A stretch of 64,000 nucleotides of DNA from Huintestinicola sp050874005 (GTDB lineage Bacteria; Bacillota; Clostridia; Oscillospirales; Ruminococcaceae). The position numbers and the translations under genes are program-made. The notes under the pieces are model-generated. The model had not been told where the DNA came from. It saw only the letters and a program-made list of their open reading frames with translations, and did not search any database. The stretch lies in assembly GCF_050874005.1 (NCBI RefSeq), contig NZ_JBNMJV010000003.1, forward strand, positions 48,188 through 112,187. Reading direction: 5' to 3'. Of this stretch, positions 56,249 through 64,000 are shown piece by piece (the first letter of the stretch is position 1; each line of letters starts with the position of its first letter).

Positions 56249-57301
56249 TCAGCTCCTTTCGGGATAGTTCATTTTCTTTTTAAGCAGACTGCTTATCTCC
56301 TCAAGGGGAGCCTCCTCGCAGACTGCGCCTAATTTGTACGCTTCCATAGGCATACCGTATACCACGCAGGTCTCCTTGTTCTGACCTATGGTATAACCTC
56401 CTGCCTGACGTATGAGCAGAAGTCCCTTTGCACCGTCTGCGCCCATTCCCGTAAGGAGAGCCGCAGCCGCAGCTTTTCCTGCACATTTTGCCACGCTTGT
56501 GAACATAACGTCCACCGATGGGCAGTGTCCCGAGACTTTGTCGCCCTCCCTGCTGGATATGTAATATCCCTTGGAGTCCTTGTGAAGCTCCATATGGAAG
56601 CCTCCTGCGGCGATAACGCACATACCCTTGTTAAGCCTCATTCCGTCCGTCGCTTCAAATACCGCCAGAGGAGCGCTGCGGTTGAGACGTTCGGCGTACA
56701 TTTTGGTGAACACAGGGGGCATATGCTGGGTGATAATAACGGGTGGGCAGTCCTCGGGAAGTCCCAGAACTACCTTTTCCAGAGCGTCTGTGCCGCCTGT
56801 AGATGCGCCAAGAGCTACGATCTCAACGCCGCCTCTGTTATATTCGGCGGATCTGCCGCTGTTATTTTTTCCCGAAGCTGCGCCGCTTCTGGGCAGCTCA
56901 GAGTGGAATGAGGACGAATTTCTTGCACAGAGCTTTGTAATGTCCGAAGCAACATCACGGATAAAGCCGTTAACCTTTGCAGGGTCTGAAACGTCGGGTT
57001 TGACACGGAATGAAGCCGCTCCTGCCATTACCGCTTCATCTGCCTTATCCTCACGGGAGGAGATCATAATAACGGGCAATGGATACTGGGGGAGAAGCCT
57101 TTTTAAAAATTTCAGACCGTCCATACGGGGCATTTCTATATCCAGAGTCATTATGTCGGGCTCCAGTTCAAGGATCTTGTCTCTTGCCTCGTAGGGATCT
57201 GCGGCAGTTCCGACTATTTTAATGCCGCTGTATTCGGAAAGCTTTTTTTTCAGCAGCTCTGAAAAAACCAGAGAGTCGTCTACTATGAGAACCTTGATCA
57301 T
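56249..57301 (-). CDS. cheB: Chemotaxis response regulator / protein-glutamate methylesterase CheB
   Basis: 350 residues. A receiver domain (VLIVDDS at 5-11, phospho-acceptor Asp54 in TLDIEMP, Lys101) is joined by a Ser-rich linker to the methylesterase. The catalytic triad is visible: Ser in GASTGG (165-170), His in ITQHMPP (193) and Asp in GMGADGA (289). It removes methyl groups from receptors and may deamidate them. Confidence 0.95.
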   Translation of the reverse strand: MIKVLIVDDSLVFSELLKKKLSEYSGIKIVGTAADPYEARDKILELEPDIMTLDIEMPRMDGLKFLKRLLPQYPLPVIMISSREDKADEAVMAGAASFRVKPDVSDPAKVNGFIRDVASDITKLCARNSSSFHSELPRSGAASGKNNSGRSAEYNRGGVEIVALGASTGGTDALEKVVLGLPEDCPPVIITQHMPPVFTKMYAERLNRSAPLAVFEATDGMRLNKGMCVIAAGGFHMELHKDSKGYYISSREGDKVSGHCPSVDVMFTSVAKCAGKAAAAALLTGMGADGAKGLLLIRQAGGYTIGQNKETCVVYGMPMEAYKLGAVCEEAPLEEISSLLKKKMNYPERS

Positions 57302-57332
57302 AGCTTTGATATACCTCGCTGCCTGTCAGAAT

Positions 57333-58142
57333 TTACTTTTCCCGCCTGTAAATGGCGGGCTTGATGTATGAATATCTTGTGTCTCTCGATACGTTTTCGG
57401 CGTGACCGATGAAAAGGTAGCCGCCTTTTTTGGTAACGTCGTAAAAACGTTCGATAAGTGCATTTTTTGTGTCGGCGTCAAAATAGATCATAACGTTCCG
57501 GCAGCTTATGAGATCGAAGGGCTTCTTACAGACGATAGGATCCATAAGATTGAACTTTTTGAAAACCACTTCGCTTCTTATCCTGTCGATGACCTGATAA
57601 TTCTCGCCGTCAATGCGCTGAAAGTATTTATCCACCCATTTTGAGGGCAGTCCCTCCAGCATTTCCTTGGAGTAAACACCTGCTTTTGCGGTGCGGAGAA
57701 CGTCGGTGTCAAGGTCGGTGGCGAGGATAGTGGTGTCCCAGCCGTCCTTTCTTCCGCCGAAGTATTCGTCAATGGTCATAGCGATGGTGTACGGCTCCTG
57801 ACCTGTGGAGGAGGCAGCACACCATATGCGTGCGTCTCTGTCTTTAACGGAGGACTCTATGTAAGGCAGCACGGTGCTTTCAAGAAATTTGAAATGCTCA
57901 GGCTCACGCATAAAGAAGGTGTGGTTGGTGGTGAGCTTGTTTACAAGGCGGATAGTTTCCTTGCCGCTGCTGTCGCTGAGTGCGTAGTTTATGTAGTCGG
58001 TGAAGTTGTCGAAGCCGCTTGAAGAAACTATGCCCGTAAGCCGTCCCTCAATAAGCACACGCTTTTTTTCCAGATTTATTCCGTAGTTTGTTTTTATAAA
58101 TTCCACAAGGCGAAGAAAATCATCATCTGTAAGCTTCAGCAT
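57333..58142 (-). CDS. cheR: Chemotaxis protein methyltransferase CheR
   Basis: 269 residues. The N-terminal helical domain is followed by the SAM-binding domain with TTNHTFFMREPEHF, IWCAASSTGQEPYTIAM, ATDLDTDVL and ISCRNVMIYF. It methylates receptor glutamates, opposing CheB. Confidence 0.96.
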   Translation of the reverse strand: MLKLTDDDFLRLVEFIKTNYGINLEKKRVLIEGRLTGIVSSSGFDNFTDYINYALSDSSGKETIRLVNKLTTNHTFFMREPEHFKFLESTVLPYIESSVKDRDARIWCAASSTGQEPYTIAMTIDEYFGGRKDGWDTTILATDLDTDVLRTAKAGVYSKEMLEGLPSKWVDKYFQRIDGENYQVIDRIRSEVVFKKFNLMDPIVCKKPFDLISCRNVMIYFDADTKNALIERFYDVTKKGGYLFIGHAENVSRDTRYSYIKPAIYRREK

Positions 58143-58181
58143 TGTTTCTTAAACCCTGTCCTTTCTCTGCGAAAACGGGAA

Positions 58182-58649
58182 TTACTGCTCCATAACGAGC
58201 TTTTCGCAGTTAAGGAGAAGCTTTATTCCCTCGGAGTTCTCGATAATATTTTTGATATAGTGATTAGCGTTCACATTCTTGTTGGCAGGAGTAGCGCAGA
58301 TCTCCTCAGGCTTAGCCTGAGTGACCTCTCTCACCCTGTCAACGATAATGCCCGCCTGATTGCCCCCGTCAAATTCGAGAACGATGATGCAGGTGCGCTC
58401 GTCATAGGGTATCTCCTCCTTGCCGAAACGCTTTCTCACGCTGATGATGGGCACAGTTTTGCCGCGGAGATTTATGATGCCCTTGATATAATCGGGGACC
58501 TTGGGGACCACGGTTATCTGCTCTATGCCGATTATCTCGTTGATGTATTTTATCTCAATTCCGTAAACCACGTCGTCGATGGTAAAGAGAAGCACCTCGC
58601 CGCCTGTGGTAATGAAATCCTTGGTATCTTCCTTGGTGTAATTGCTCAT
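58182..58649 (-). CDS. cheW: CheW coupling protein (copy 1)
   Basis: 155 residues with VLLFTIDDVVYGIEIKYINEIIG and GIINLRGKTVPIISVRKRFG. GGGGAGG precedes the ATG. It lies directly after cheA. Confidence 0.95.
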   Translation of the reverse strand: MSNYTKEDTKDFITTGGEVLLFTIDDVVYGIEIKYINEIIGIEQITVVPKVPDYIKGIINLRGKTVPIISVRKRFGKEEIPYDERTCIIVLEFDGGNQAGIIVDRVREVTQAKPEEICATPANKNVNANHYIKNIIENSEGIKLLLNCEKLVMEQ

Positions 58650-58668
58650 TGCTTAAACCTCCCCTGAC

Positions 58669-61104
58669 TTAAAAATCCGAAATAATGTTGCTGATGTCAA
58701 GAATGATGGTAATGGAGCCGTCGCCCAGAATGGAGCAGCCCGACATACCGTTCTGCTTGACGTTGAAGTTGTTGAGCAGGGGCGGGAAAGGCTTTACAAC
58801 GACCTGCTGCTCACCGATAAGCTCGTCTGCAAGGAGGCAGGCGCACTTTCCGTCTGACTCCACGAGAATGATTATTCCCGAATATAGATCGGTCACTGCA
58901 CCGTCTAAGTCATAAAGCTCGTAAAGGCGGATAAGGGGATAACATTCGCCTCTTATCATGATCATTTCTCTGCCGTCGGTGTCTCTGAGTATCTGGTTTG
59001 GTCTCAGCTTGAAGGATTCCTTGATGTAGCTTATGGGAATGGTGAATATGGAGTTTCCTACGGAAACTTCCATTCCGTCAACGATAGAAAGTGAAAGGGG
59101 TATCTTTATAATGAAGCTTGTGCCCTCGCCGATCTTGGACTCAACGGAAACGGTGCCGCCGCACTTTTCGATGTTCTGGCGGACAACGTCCATACCAACG
59201 CCTCTGCCCGAATATTCGGTAACTGTCTCGTTGGTGGAGAAGCCGGGGAGCATAATGAGGTTAAGAGCTTCCTTTTCGGTGTATTCGGAACGGGGCTTTG
59301 TAAGGATACCGTTTCTCTCAGCCTTGTCAAGAAGCTTTTCGGGGTTCATACCCATACCGTCGTCGGCAACAACGATAACGACCTCTCCCGAGGAGCTGTA
59401 TGCAGAAAGGGTGATCTTGCCCTTGGGGCTCTTGCCGGCAGCAATACGGTCTTCGACATTTTCCTCAATGCCGTGGTCCATAGAGTTTCTTACCATATGC
59501 ATAAGGGGATCGTTCAGATTGTCGATGATGGACTTGTCCACCTCGGTCTCCTCGCCCTCAAATACAAGGTCAACGTCCTTGTTAAGCTTTACTTTCATAT
59601 CACGGACGATACGTGTCATTTTGTTGAATGCGCCCGAAATGGGGACCATTCGGATAGACATAACGATATCCTGAAGCTCGGAATTGAGCTTTCTGAGCTG
59701 TCTTGCAGCCTTCTGGAAATTATCGAGCCTCAGACCCTTGAGGTCGGGGTTGGAGGTGACCATAGCCTCTGTGATAACTATCTCGCCCACCATATCGAGA
59801 AGCTGGTCGAGTTTGTAAAGATTTACGCTGATAAGGGACTGCTTCGCACCGCCCGACGCTTTGTTTTCGGCAGGCTTTTTCTCTGCAGGCTTGCTTTCGG
59901 GCTTGGGAGCAGGCTTTGCTTCCGCATGAGGGGCAGGAGCGGGCTTTTCCTCCGCCTTGGGGGCGGCAGACTGAGAAGCAGGAGCGGGAGCTGCAGCAGG
60001 AGGAGTGTCCGAACCGTTTTTAAGAACGGTAACGCTTGCAACATTTGCAGTCTCGCCGATAATTTTAAGTATAGCGTCATCACCGTAGCCCGACTTGAAA
60101 TGGATAATAAATCCGTTGTCTCTTATAGTCTGAGCGGTGGACTGGTTCGTCTCAATGTCCGCAGGCACGAAAGCCAGCTCGTCGCACTCCTCACGGATAT
60201 TGTTGATAACAAGGAGGGCACGGAGATTTTCCATCTTGCAGTCCTCAACAAACTCTACCTTTGCAGTAGTGAGGGTGTAAGCAGGCACCTCTGCGGTCTT
60301 TTCGCCGCCCATAGAAAGGACTTCGCAGGTCTTTACGTTCATAGTGCTGCCGATAAGGCTGATAATATCCTCCGCAGTAGTCTGTGCAGGAGTGAAATGA
60401 ATGATAAATCCGTTTTCCACAATGACCTTTGCGGTCTCGGAATTATCCTCGATGTCCTCAGGCTCAAATTTGAGCATAGAGCATTCGTTTCTGATGTTGT
60501 TGATAACGAGGAGGGCACGGAGATTTTCCATCTTGCAGTCCTCTTCAAATGTTACCTTGACTGTGGTGCTGTTGTCGCCGCCGCCCATAGTAACGGTTAT
60601 CATTTCCCCGGGGTCAGCCGCAGGAGCGGGCTTTTCGGGAGCGGGAGCGGAGGCCTGTGCAGGAGCAGCTGCAGGGGCGGAAGCTCCTTCGCCGTTTTTG
60701 AGCATAGCGGCAAAATCCTTTATCTTGGTCATCTGCTCGCTGAAATCCGTAGGTTCGCTGTCCTCGTCCTGGATAAGGTCTATCTCCGCCTTGAGAAGGT
60801 CGGAAGCTGTGAAAACCAGGTCATAAAGGGAGCGCATATCGGAAATAACGGGATTGTCCTCTCTTATGATGTAGAACATATCCTCGATAGCGTGGGCGAG
60901 GTGGGACATATTGTCAAGCCCCATCATAGCCGAGGAGCCTTTGATAGTATGCATTATACGGAATATCTCGTTGATCTCATCTTCACCGAAGCTGTTCTCG
61001 TTTTCGGTCTTCATTAAGATCTGGTCAAGCTGCTCCAGGAGCGAAGTGGTTTCAAATATGTACATATCCACCATTGATTCCATACCTGCTTCAAACCGAG
61101 CCAT
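58669..61104 (-). CDS. cheA: Chemotaxis histidine kinase CheA with duplicated P2-type domain
   Basis: 811 residues from ATG 61104 (AAAGGACGG upstream). The HPt domain has the phospho-His in MHTIKGSSAMMG (His52). An Ala/Pro linker leads to two tandem similar domains at ~168-265 and ~276-364, each with EDCKMENLRALLVINNIR, NGFIIHF and a CheY-binding P2-like outline. A second Ala/Pro/Lys linker leads to the dimerisation helices, the HATPase domain (MHMVRNSMDHGIE, VVADDGMGMNP, GRGVGMDVV) and the CheW-like regulatory domain. Ordinary CheA has one P2. Confidence 0.95.
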   Translation of the reverse strand: MARFEAGMESMVDMYIFETTSLLEQLDQILMKTENENSFGEDEINEIFRIMHTIKGSSAMMGLDNMSHLAHAIEDMFYIIREDNPVISDMRSLYDLVFTASDLLKAEIDLIQDEDSEPTDFSEQMTKIKDFAAMLKNGEGASAPAAAPAQASAPAPEKPAPAADPGEMITVTMGGGDNSTTVKVTFEEDCKMENLRALLVINNIRNECSMLKFEPEDIEDNSETAKVIVENGFIIHFTPAQTTAEDIISLIGSTMNVKTCEVLSMGGEKTAEVPAYTLTTAKVEFVEDCKMENLRALLVINNIREECDELAFVPADIETNQSTAQTIRDNGFIIHFKSGYGDDAILKIIGETANVASVTVLKNGSDTPPAAAPAPASQSAAPKAEEKPAPAPHAEAKPAPKPESKPAEKKPAENKASGGAKQSLISVNLYKLDQLLDMVGEIVITEAMVTSNPDLKGLRLDNFQKAARQLRKLNSELQDIVMSIRMVPISGAFNKMTRIVRDMKVKLNKDVDLVFEGEETEVDKSIIDNLNDPLMHMVRNSMDHGIEENVEDRIAAGKSPKGKITLSAYSSSGEVVIVVADDGMGMNPEKLLDKAERNGILTKPRSEYTEKEALNLIMLPGFSTNETVTEYSGRGVGMDVVRQNIEKCGGTVSVESKIGEGTSFIIKIPLSLSIVDGMEVSVGNSIFTIPISYIKESFKLRPNQILRDTDGREMIMIRGECYPLIRLYELYDLDGAVTDLYSGIIILVESDGKCACLLADELIGEQQVVVKPFPPLLNNFNVKQNGMSGCSILGDGSITIILDISNIISDF

Positions 61105-61194
61105 TATGTTTACCGTCCTTTCTGTGGGGAGTGACTGCATTATAGTGCAGTACAAGACCCTTTACGCAGAGATTTTTATTATGCAATATAGTAT

Positions 61195-61275
61195 TATAAC
61201 GGCAGACCGTTATATAAACGGCAAGCTGCATTATTCTGACAAACATTTGTCCGACCGAAGTGATATACGGGTCGG
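61195..61275 (-). promoter_or_regulatory. Three inverted repeats in the cheA leader
   Basis: TATAACGG-CAGA-CCGTTATA (61195-61214), GACAAA-CA-TTTGTC (61238-61251) and CCGACC/GGTCGG (61251-61256 with 61270-61275) lie between the presumed cheA promoter and its start. They may be operators or leader hairpins. Confidence 0.5.
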
Positions 61276-61292
61276 CAAAACTATACATTTAT

Positions 61293-61321
61293 ATTATACA
61301 ATAAAAATTCTTTAACTACAA
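61293..61321 (-). promoter_or_regulatory. Probable sigma-A promoter of the che operon
   Basis: TTGTAG (61316-61321), 17 bases, TATAAT (61293-61298) on the minus strand. No sigma-D consensus was found here. Confidence 0.55.
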
Positions 61322-61416
61322 GCGGATTTTTAAAGATAATGTTCATAAGACTTGAAAAAAAATGTGGCGATTTTCGGCTATTTTTAACAAAAATTAAAAA
61401 ACAGGCCCTATAAACG

Positions 61417-61446
61417 TTGAAAAATGTGATCAATATGTGATAGAAT
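61417..61446 (+). promoter_or_regulatory. Probable promoter of the FliK-like gene
   Basis: TTGAAA (61417-61422), 18 bases, TAGAAT (61441-61446), 40 bases before the start codon. Confidence 0.55.
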
Positions 61447-61486
61447 TAAGCTGAATATTTATTTATAAAGATAAGGGGGGATAATA

Positions 61487-63391
61487 ATGTCCGAGCTTAT
61501 TCAGATAACCACGCCCACCGCCCCGAGAGACTATGCCCAGAACAATAATAATAACCGTCATAACGAAGTCCAGCAGAACCCCACGGGGCAGGTGTTTGAT
61601 CTTGGAAATCAGACCCGGGTAGTCAAGACAAATGACCGAGGGGGAGAGAATGCCGAGCGGAACTTAAAGGACGAAAGCGGCGGAGTGCTTATGCGTTCCT
61701 CTGCGGACGCAGTAAAAAATCCGTCTTCTGCCCTTAACGCCGCCAAGGAGCTTATCTCCACGGAAGCGCTTGATCTTGTAAAGGAAAGCGGAGACGCCGA
61801 AGCTCTCAGCAAGCTGACTGAGTTTGCCTCCGAGGTAATGCTCACTCCATCAAATCTTGCCGCAGATATGACGGCTCAGCAGAAAAACGCCACCATTTTC
61901 GGAGATAAGCTCTGGGGCGTATTAAAGGACATAGTGGACTTTTCCGCCAAAGATAACTTTGGGGGAGCGGAGGAGCTGAAAGCAGCTGTGGCTGACTTTG
62001 CCAAGGCGGCGGCGAATGTTTCTTCAAAGGACGAGATACTAAGGTCTCTTTCCGCAAATTTCAAGTTTCTTTCTCTTGAAGCGGCACCCAGCAAGGCGGT
62101 TTCTGATGAACTGGCAGCAGCTTCAAAAGCCATTTCGGGACCCGATGCAGCCGCAAATTTTGCCTCTCTGAAGCCCACTCTGCTAAAGCTTTTAGGCTTT
62201 ACCGAGCACAGTCTCCTTTTAAATGACAATACGAAAAATCTTCTTCCCCTTATCGTCCATAATATGTCACGTTATAACGACGACCCCGAAGCCCTGAGAG
62301 AAAGCTTTGACTCACTTTTAATGATGACCGAAAGTCTTAACGTCCCACCCGATACAATGGAAAAAATGGGACTTGACAAAACTCAGACACTTACTGAAAA
62401 TCTGGAAAAGCTTTTTGACAGCTATATAAAGGACAACGAGTATCTTCCCCCCGAAGCAAAGCAGGCTTCTCTGATAAGCACGGAGACTTCTTCCCACGAA
62501 GCGGGACTGCGTTCGGCGGTAAATCTCCTGGCGGCAGGAGCGAAGCATATGGCAGCACGTATCCCCGAGGAAACTCTTACAAGAGTGCTTTCAACGGTGG
62601 ATTTTACCGAGGGAGACGAAGCTGTCCGAAAACTGCTGGGCGCCGTTATCCCCAATACGCCTGCAATGAGGAACGCCCTCCAGACCATATTCGACGAACT
62701 TGAAGCCACAAAAGACCTTGACGCACTTATCGACCGACTTAACGTTATCCTTGAGAATATTGACGGAGAAAACAGCGAAAAAATGATAAGCCTTGCACAA
62801 GGACTAAACACCGCCCTGGGTGAAATGGCTCAGAGCGGCGAGTATAAAATATCCGCCGCAACCTCAATGGAAACTCTTACTGATTTCCTTTCCAAAAACA
62901 TAAACAGCAATATCCTCCATTCTCTTTCGGGGGTCACCAAAAGCGATATGGTCCAGAATATGCTGACCGCTCCGGGAGTATTTACCCCCCTGCTCCACCA
63001 GTTTGTCCCTCTCGACGCATTCGGCATAAGAGCCTTTGGTGAACTGTGGGTGGACCCTAAAGCGGAGGAGCTTATCGAGAATAAGAAAAAAGGCTCCCAG
63101 AGCAGCGGCGAAGCAGGTTCGCATATGCTTCTCTGCTTTGATATCGAGGACACAGGCTATTTCGAGCTTGAGATATACGAAAAGGACAGGAATATGACTG
63201 TAATGCTCCTATGTCCCGAAAAGCTTGAAAGCACATTTACGCCAATAAAAGAAACCATACCGAAAATAGCGGAGGCAAACGGATATCACGTTTCCGCAGC
63301 ACTTGTGGAGGGGCTGAGAGCCAAAAGGTCTCTGGATCAGGTGTTTCCGAAGCTTGGCAGTCAAAGGGGTGGACTGAATGTCAAAGTCTGA
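61487..63391 (+). CDS. FliK-like (YlqG-type) flagellar-associated protein
   Basis: 634 residues, no membrane helices. The Asn/Gln-rich start (NNNNNRHNEVQQNP) is followed by a long mainly helical middle. The last ~100 residues, with FDIEDTGYFELEIYEKDRNMTVMLLCPEKLESTFTPIKETIPKIAEANGY, resemble the hook-length-control C-terminal domain of FliK. The overlap with an FlhB C-domain gene supports this: in Bacillus ylqG and ylqH are likewise paired. Function beyond that is inferred. GGGGGG precedes ATG 61487. Confidence 0.6.
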   Translation: MSELIQITTPTAPRDYAQNNNNNRHNEVQQNPTGQVFDLGNQTRVVKTNDRGGENAERNLKDESGGVLMRSSADAVKNPSSALNAAKELISTEALDLVKESGDAEALSKLTEFASEVMLTPSNLAADMTAQQKNATIFGDKLWGVLKDIVDFSAKDNFGGAEELKAAVADFAKAAANVSSKDEILRSLSANFKFLSLEAAPSKAVSDELAAASKAISGPDAAANFASLKPTLLKLLGFTEHSLLLNDNTKNLLPLIVHNMSRYNDDPEALRESFDSLLMMTESLNVPPDTMEKMGLDKTQTLTENLEKLFDSYIKDNEYLPPEAKQASLISTETSSHEAGLRSAVNLLAAGAKHMAARIPEETLTRVLSTVDFTEGDEAVRKLLGAVIPNTPAMRNALQTIFDELEATKDLDALIDRLNVILENIDGENSEKMISLAQGLNTALGEMAQSGEYKISAATSMETLTDFLSKNINSNILHSLSGVTKSDMVQNMLTAPGVFTPLLHQFVPLDAFGIRAFGELWVDPKAEELIENKKKGSQSSGEAGSHMLLCFDIEDTGYFELEIYEKDRNMTVMLLCPEKLESTFTPIKETIPKIAEANGYHVSAALVEGLRAKRSLDQVFPKLGSQRGGLNVKV

Positions 63392-63668
63392 TTTGAAAAA
63401 AAGTGCGGCGGTGGCGCTGAAATACAATCCCGAAAAGGACTACAGCCCCATTGTTGTCGCCGCAGGACACGGCCACGCCGCCGAAAGGATAATCTCCCTT
63501 GCGGACGAAAGCGGCGTTCCCATCTACAGGGACGACAGCGCAGCGGCGGTGCTTACAATGCTTGACGTAGGTCAGGGCATACCCCCCGAAATGTATTCGG
63601 TGGTAGCAGCTATCTATGTTGAGGTAATGAAGCTTGCGAAGGAGAAAAAAGACGGCGACAGGGAATAA
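63378..63668 (+). CDS. FlhB C-terminal-domain homolog (FhlB/YlqH)
   Basis: 96 residues matching the cytoplasmic switch domain of FlhB: AAVALKYNPEKDYSPIVVAAGHGHAAERIISLADESGVPIYRDDSAAAVLTMLDVGQGIPPEMYSVVAAIYVEVM. The membrane part and the autocleaving NPTH motif are absent. Such proteins can replace the FlhB C-terminal fragment in some bacteria and interact with the type III export gate. It overlaps the preceding gene by 14 bases; GGGGTGG gives the ribosome binding site. Confidence 0.9.
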   Translation: MSKSDLKKSAAVALKYNPEKDYSPIVVAAGHGHAAERIISLADESGVPIYRDDSAAAVLTMLDVGQGIPPEMYSVVAAIYVEVMKLAKEKKDGDRE

Positions 63669-63671
63669 TAA

Positions 63672-63700
63672 CATTATAGCACATCTGTGCCGAAATGTCA
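63672..63700 (-). promoter_or_regulatory. Perfect sigma-A promoter antisense to the FhlB gene
   Basis: TTGACA (63695-63700), 17 bases, TATAAT (63672-63677) on the minus strand. It starts an RNA at about 63665 that runs antisense through the FlhB-like and FliK-like genes. Around the -10 it shares ATGTGCTATAAT with the rnj promoter at 13474-13502. Confidence 0.7.
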
Positions 63701-63798
63701 ATAGCTTTCAAGAACATAATTTCTGAAAAAAATAAATCTGTATATCTGCACAAAAATTTGACAATAAATCTGTATAATTTTATCACATATAATTTTTC

Positions 63799-63828
63799 CC
63801 GTCTTTGACCCAAAGGCGGATATTTTTT
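63799..63828 (+). terminator. Intrinsic terminator after the FhlB gene
   Basis: A 9-bp stem with one G-U pair (63799-63807 with 63811-63819, loop ACC) is followed by TATTTTTTT. Confidence 0.8.
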
Positions 63829-63973
63829 TGCAAAGGTTTAACACAGCATAGTAAAAAATTTTAACTTCCCCCAAAATCCACTCACAAAAGTTGAAAAATC
63901 ACGCAGGCATAGGAAAAATGGGCAAAAAAATTTTGAAAAAGGTCAAAAAAATAGTGCAATATCAGCTCCGATA

Positions 63974-63982
63974 TGGTATAAT
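63974..63982 (+). promoter_or_regulatory. Extended -10 promoter leading out of the window
   Basis: TGGTATAAT (extended -10, TATAAT at 63977-63982) with a poor -35 (GTGCAA) 17 bases upstream. The gene it serves is beyond the window. Between 63829 and 63973 I see nothing else. Confidence 0.5.
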
Positions 63983-64000
63983 GTTAATAACCACAAAAAC

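Noticed and set aside
59473..61017. Open frame of 514 codons on the plus strand
   Set aside because: Antisense to cheA, whose domains are unmistakable; no start signal.

Overview
The window looks like a chromosomal segment of a motile, glycogen-storing anaerobic Firmicute, most likely a Ruminococcus-type member of the Oscillospirales. Evidence: fermentative pyruvate formate-lyase, a cellobiose 2-epimerase closely resembling the Ruminococcus albus enzyme as I remember it, a Trp T-box leader, gdpP-rplI-dnaB gene order, SpoIIE, FliW/CsrA, a YlqG/YlqH-like pair, AAAGGAGG-type ribosome binding sites and TTGACA-17-TATAAT promoters. Species assignment is inference; there is no rRNA here, and I see no tRNA, CRISPR array, transposase or prophage.

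Layout. 1-1.7 kb (+): the 3' end of a pyruvate formate-lyase whose glycyl-radical domain is a separate 80-residue gene, followed by pflA. 1.7-13.5 kb (-): one long operon rnj-gdpP-SUFU-rplI-dnaB-tilS-hpt-ftsH (RNA decay, c-di-AMP turnover, replication, translation accuracy, proteolysis), started by two strong promoters and a leader of over 500 nt. 13.5-19.2 kb (-): unknown membrane protein, zapA-like gene, U32 peptidase, DUF4321 protein and MATE transporter from one promoter. 19.4-21.8 kb (+): spoIIE. 22-28.2 kb (+): glycogen synthesis glgB-glgC-glgD, terminator, glgA. 28.3-30.1 kb (+): a GGDEF/EAL protein. 30.1-37.3 kb (-): trpE-trpGD-trpC-trpF-trpB-trpA under a tryptophan T-box. 37.4-41.8 kb (-): secA, cellobiose 2-epimerase, ComFB. 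41.9-44.8 kb (+): aspartokinase and citrate synthase. 44.8-46.5 kb (+): an AT-rich island with one putative modification-dependent nuclease flanked by two homologous promoters. 46.5-55.7 kb (-): late flagellar operon flgM-flgN-flgK-flgL-DUF6470-fliW-csrA-fliD-fliS-fliT-like from a sigma-D promoter. 55.7-61.3 kb (-): chemotaxis operon cheA-cheW-cheR-cheB-cheW. 61.4-63.7 kb (+): FliK-like and FlhB C-domain-like genes.

Most interesting points: (1) the natively split pyruvate formate-lyase with structured spacer; (2) the AT-rich cassette encoding an EVE/PUA-like plus PD-(D/E)XK protein, whose promoter is duplicated with fixed blocks and different operator-like cores on its far side; (3) the long rnj leader and the roughly 210-residue Asn/Arg/Tyr-rich extension of RNase J; (4) a Lys-rich, AT-hook-like tail on the glycogen branching enzyme; (5) a tandem near-identical P2-type domain in CheA.
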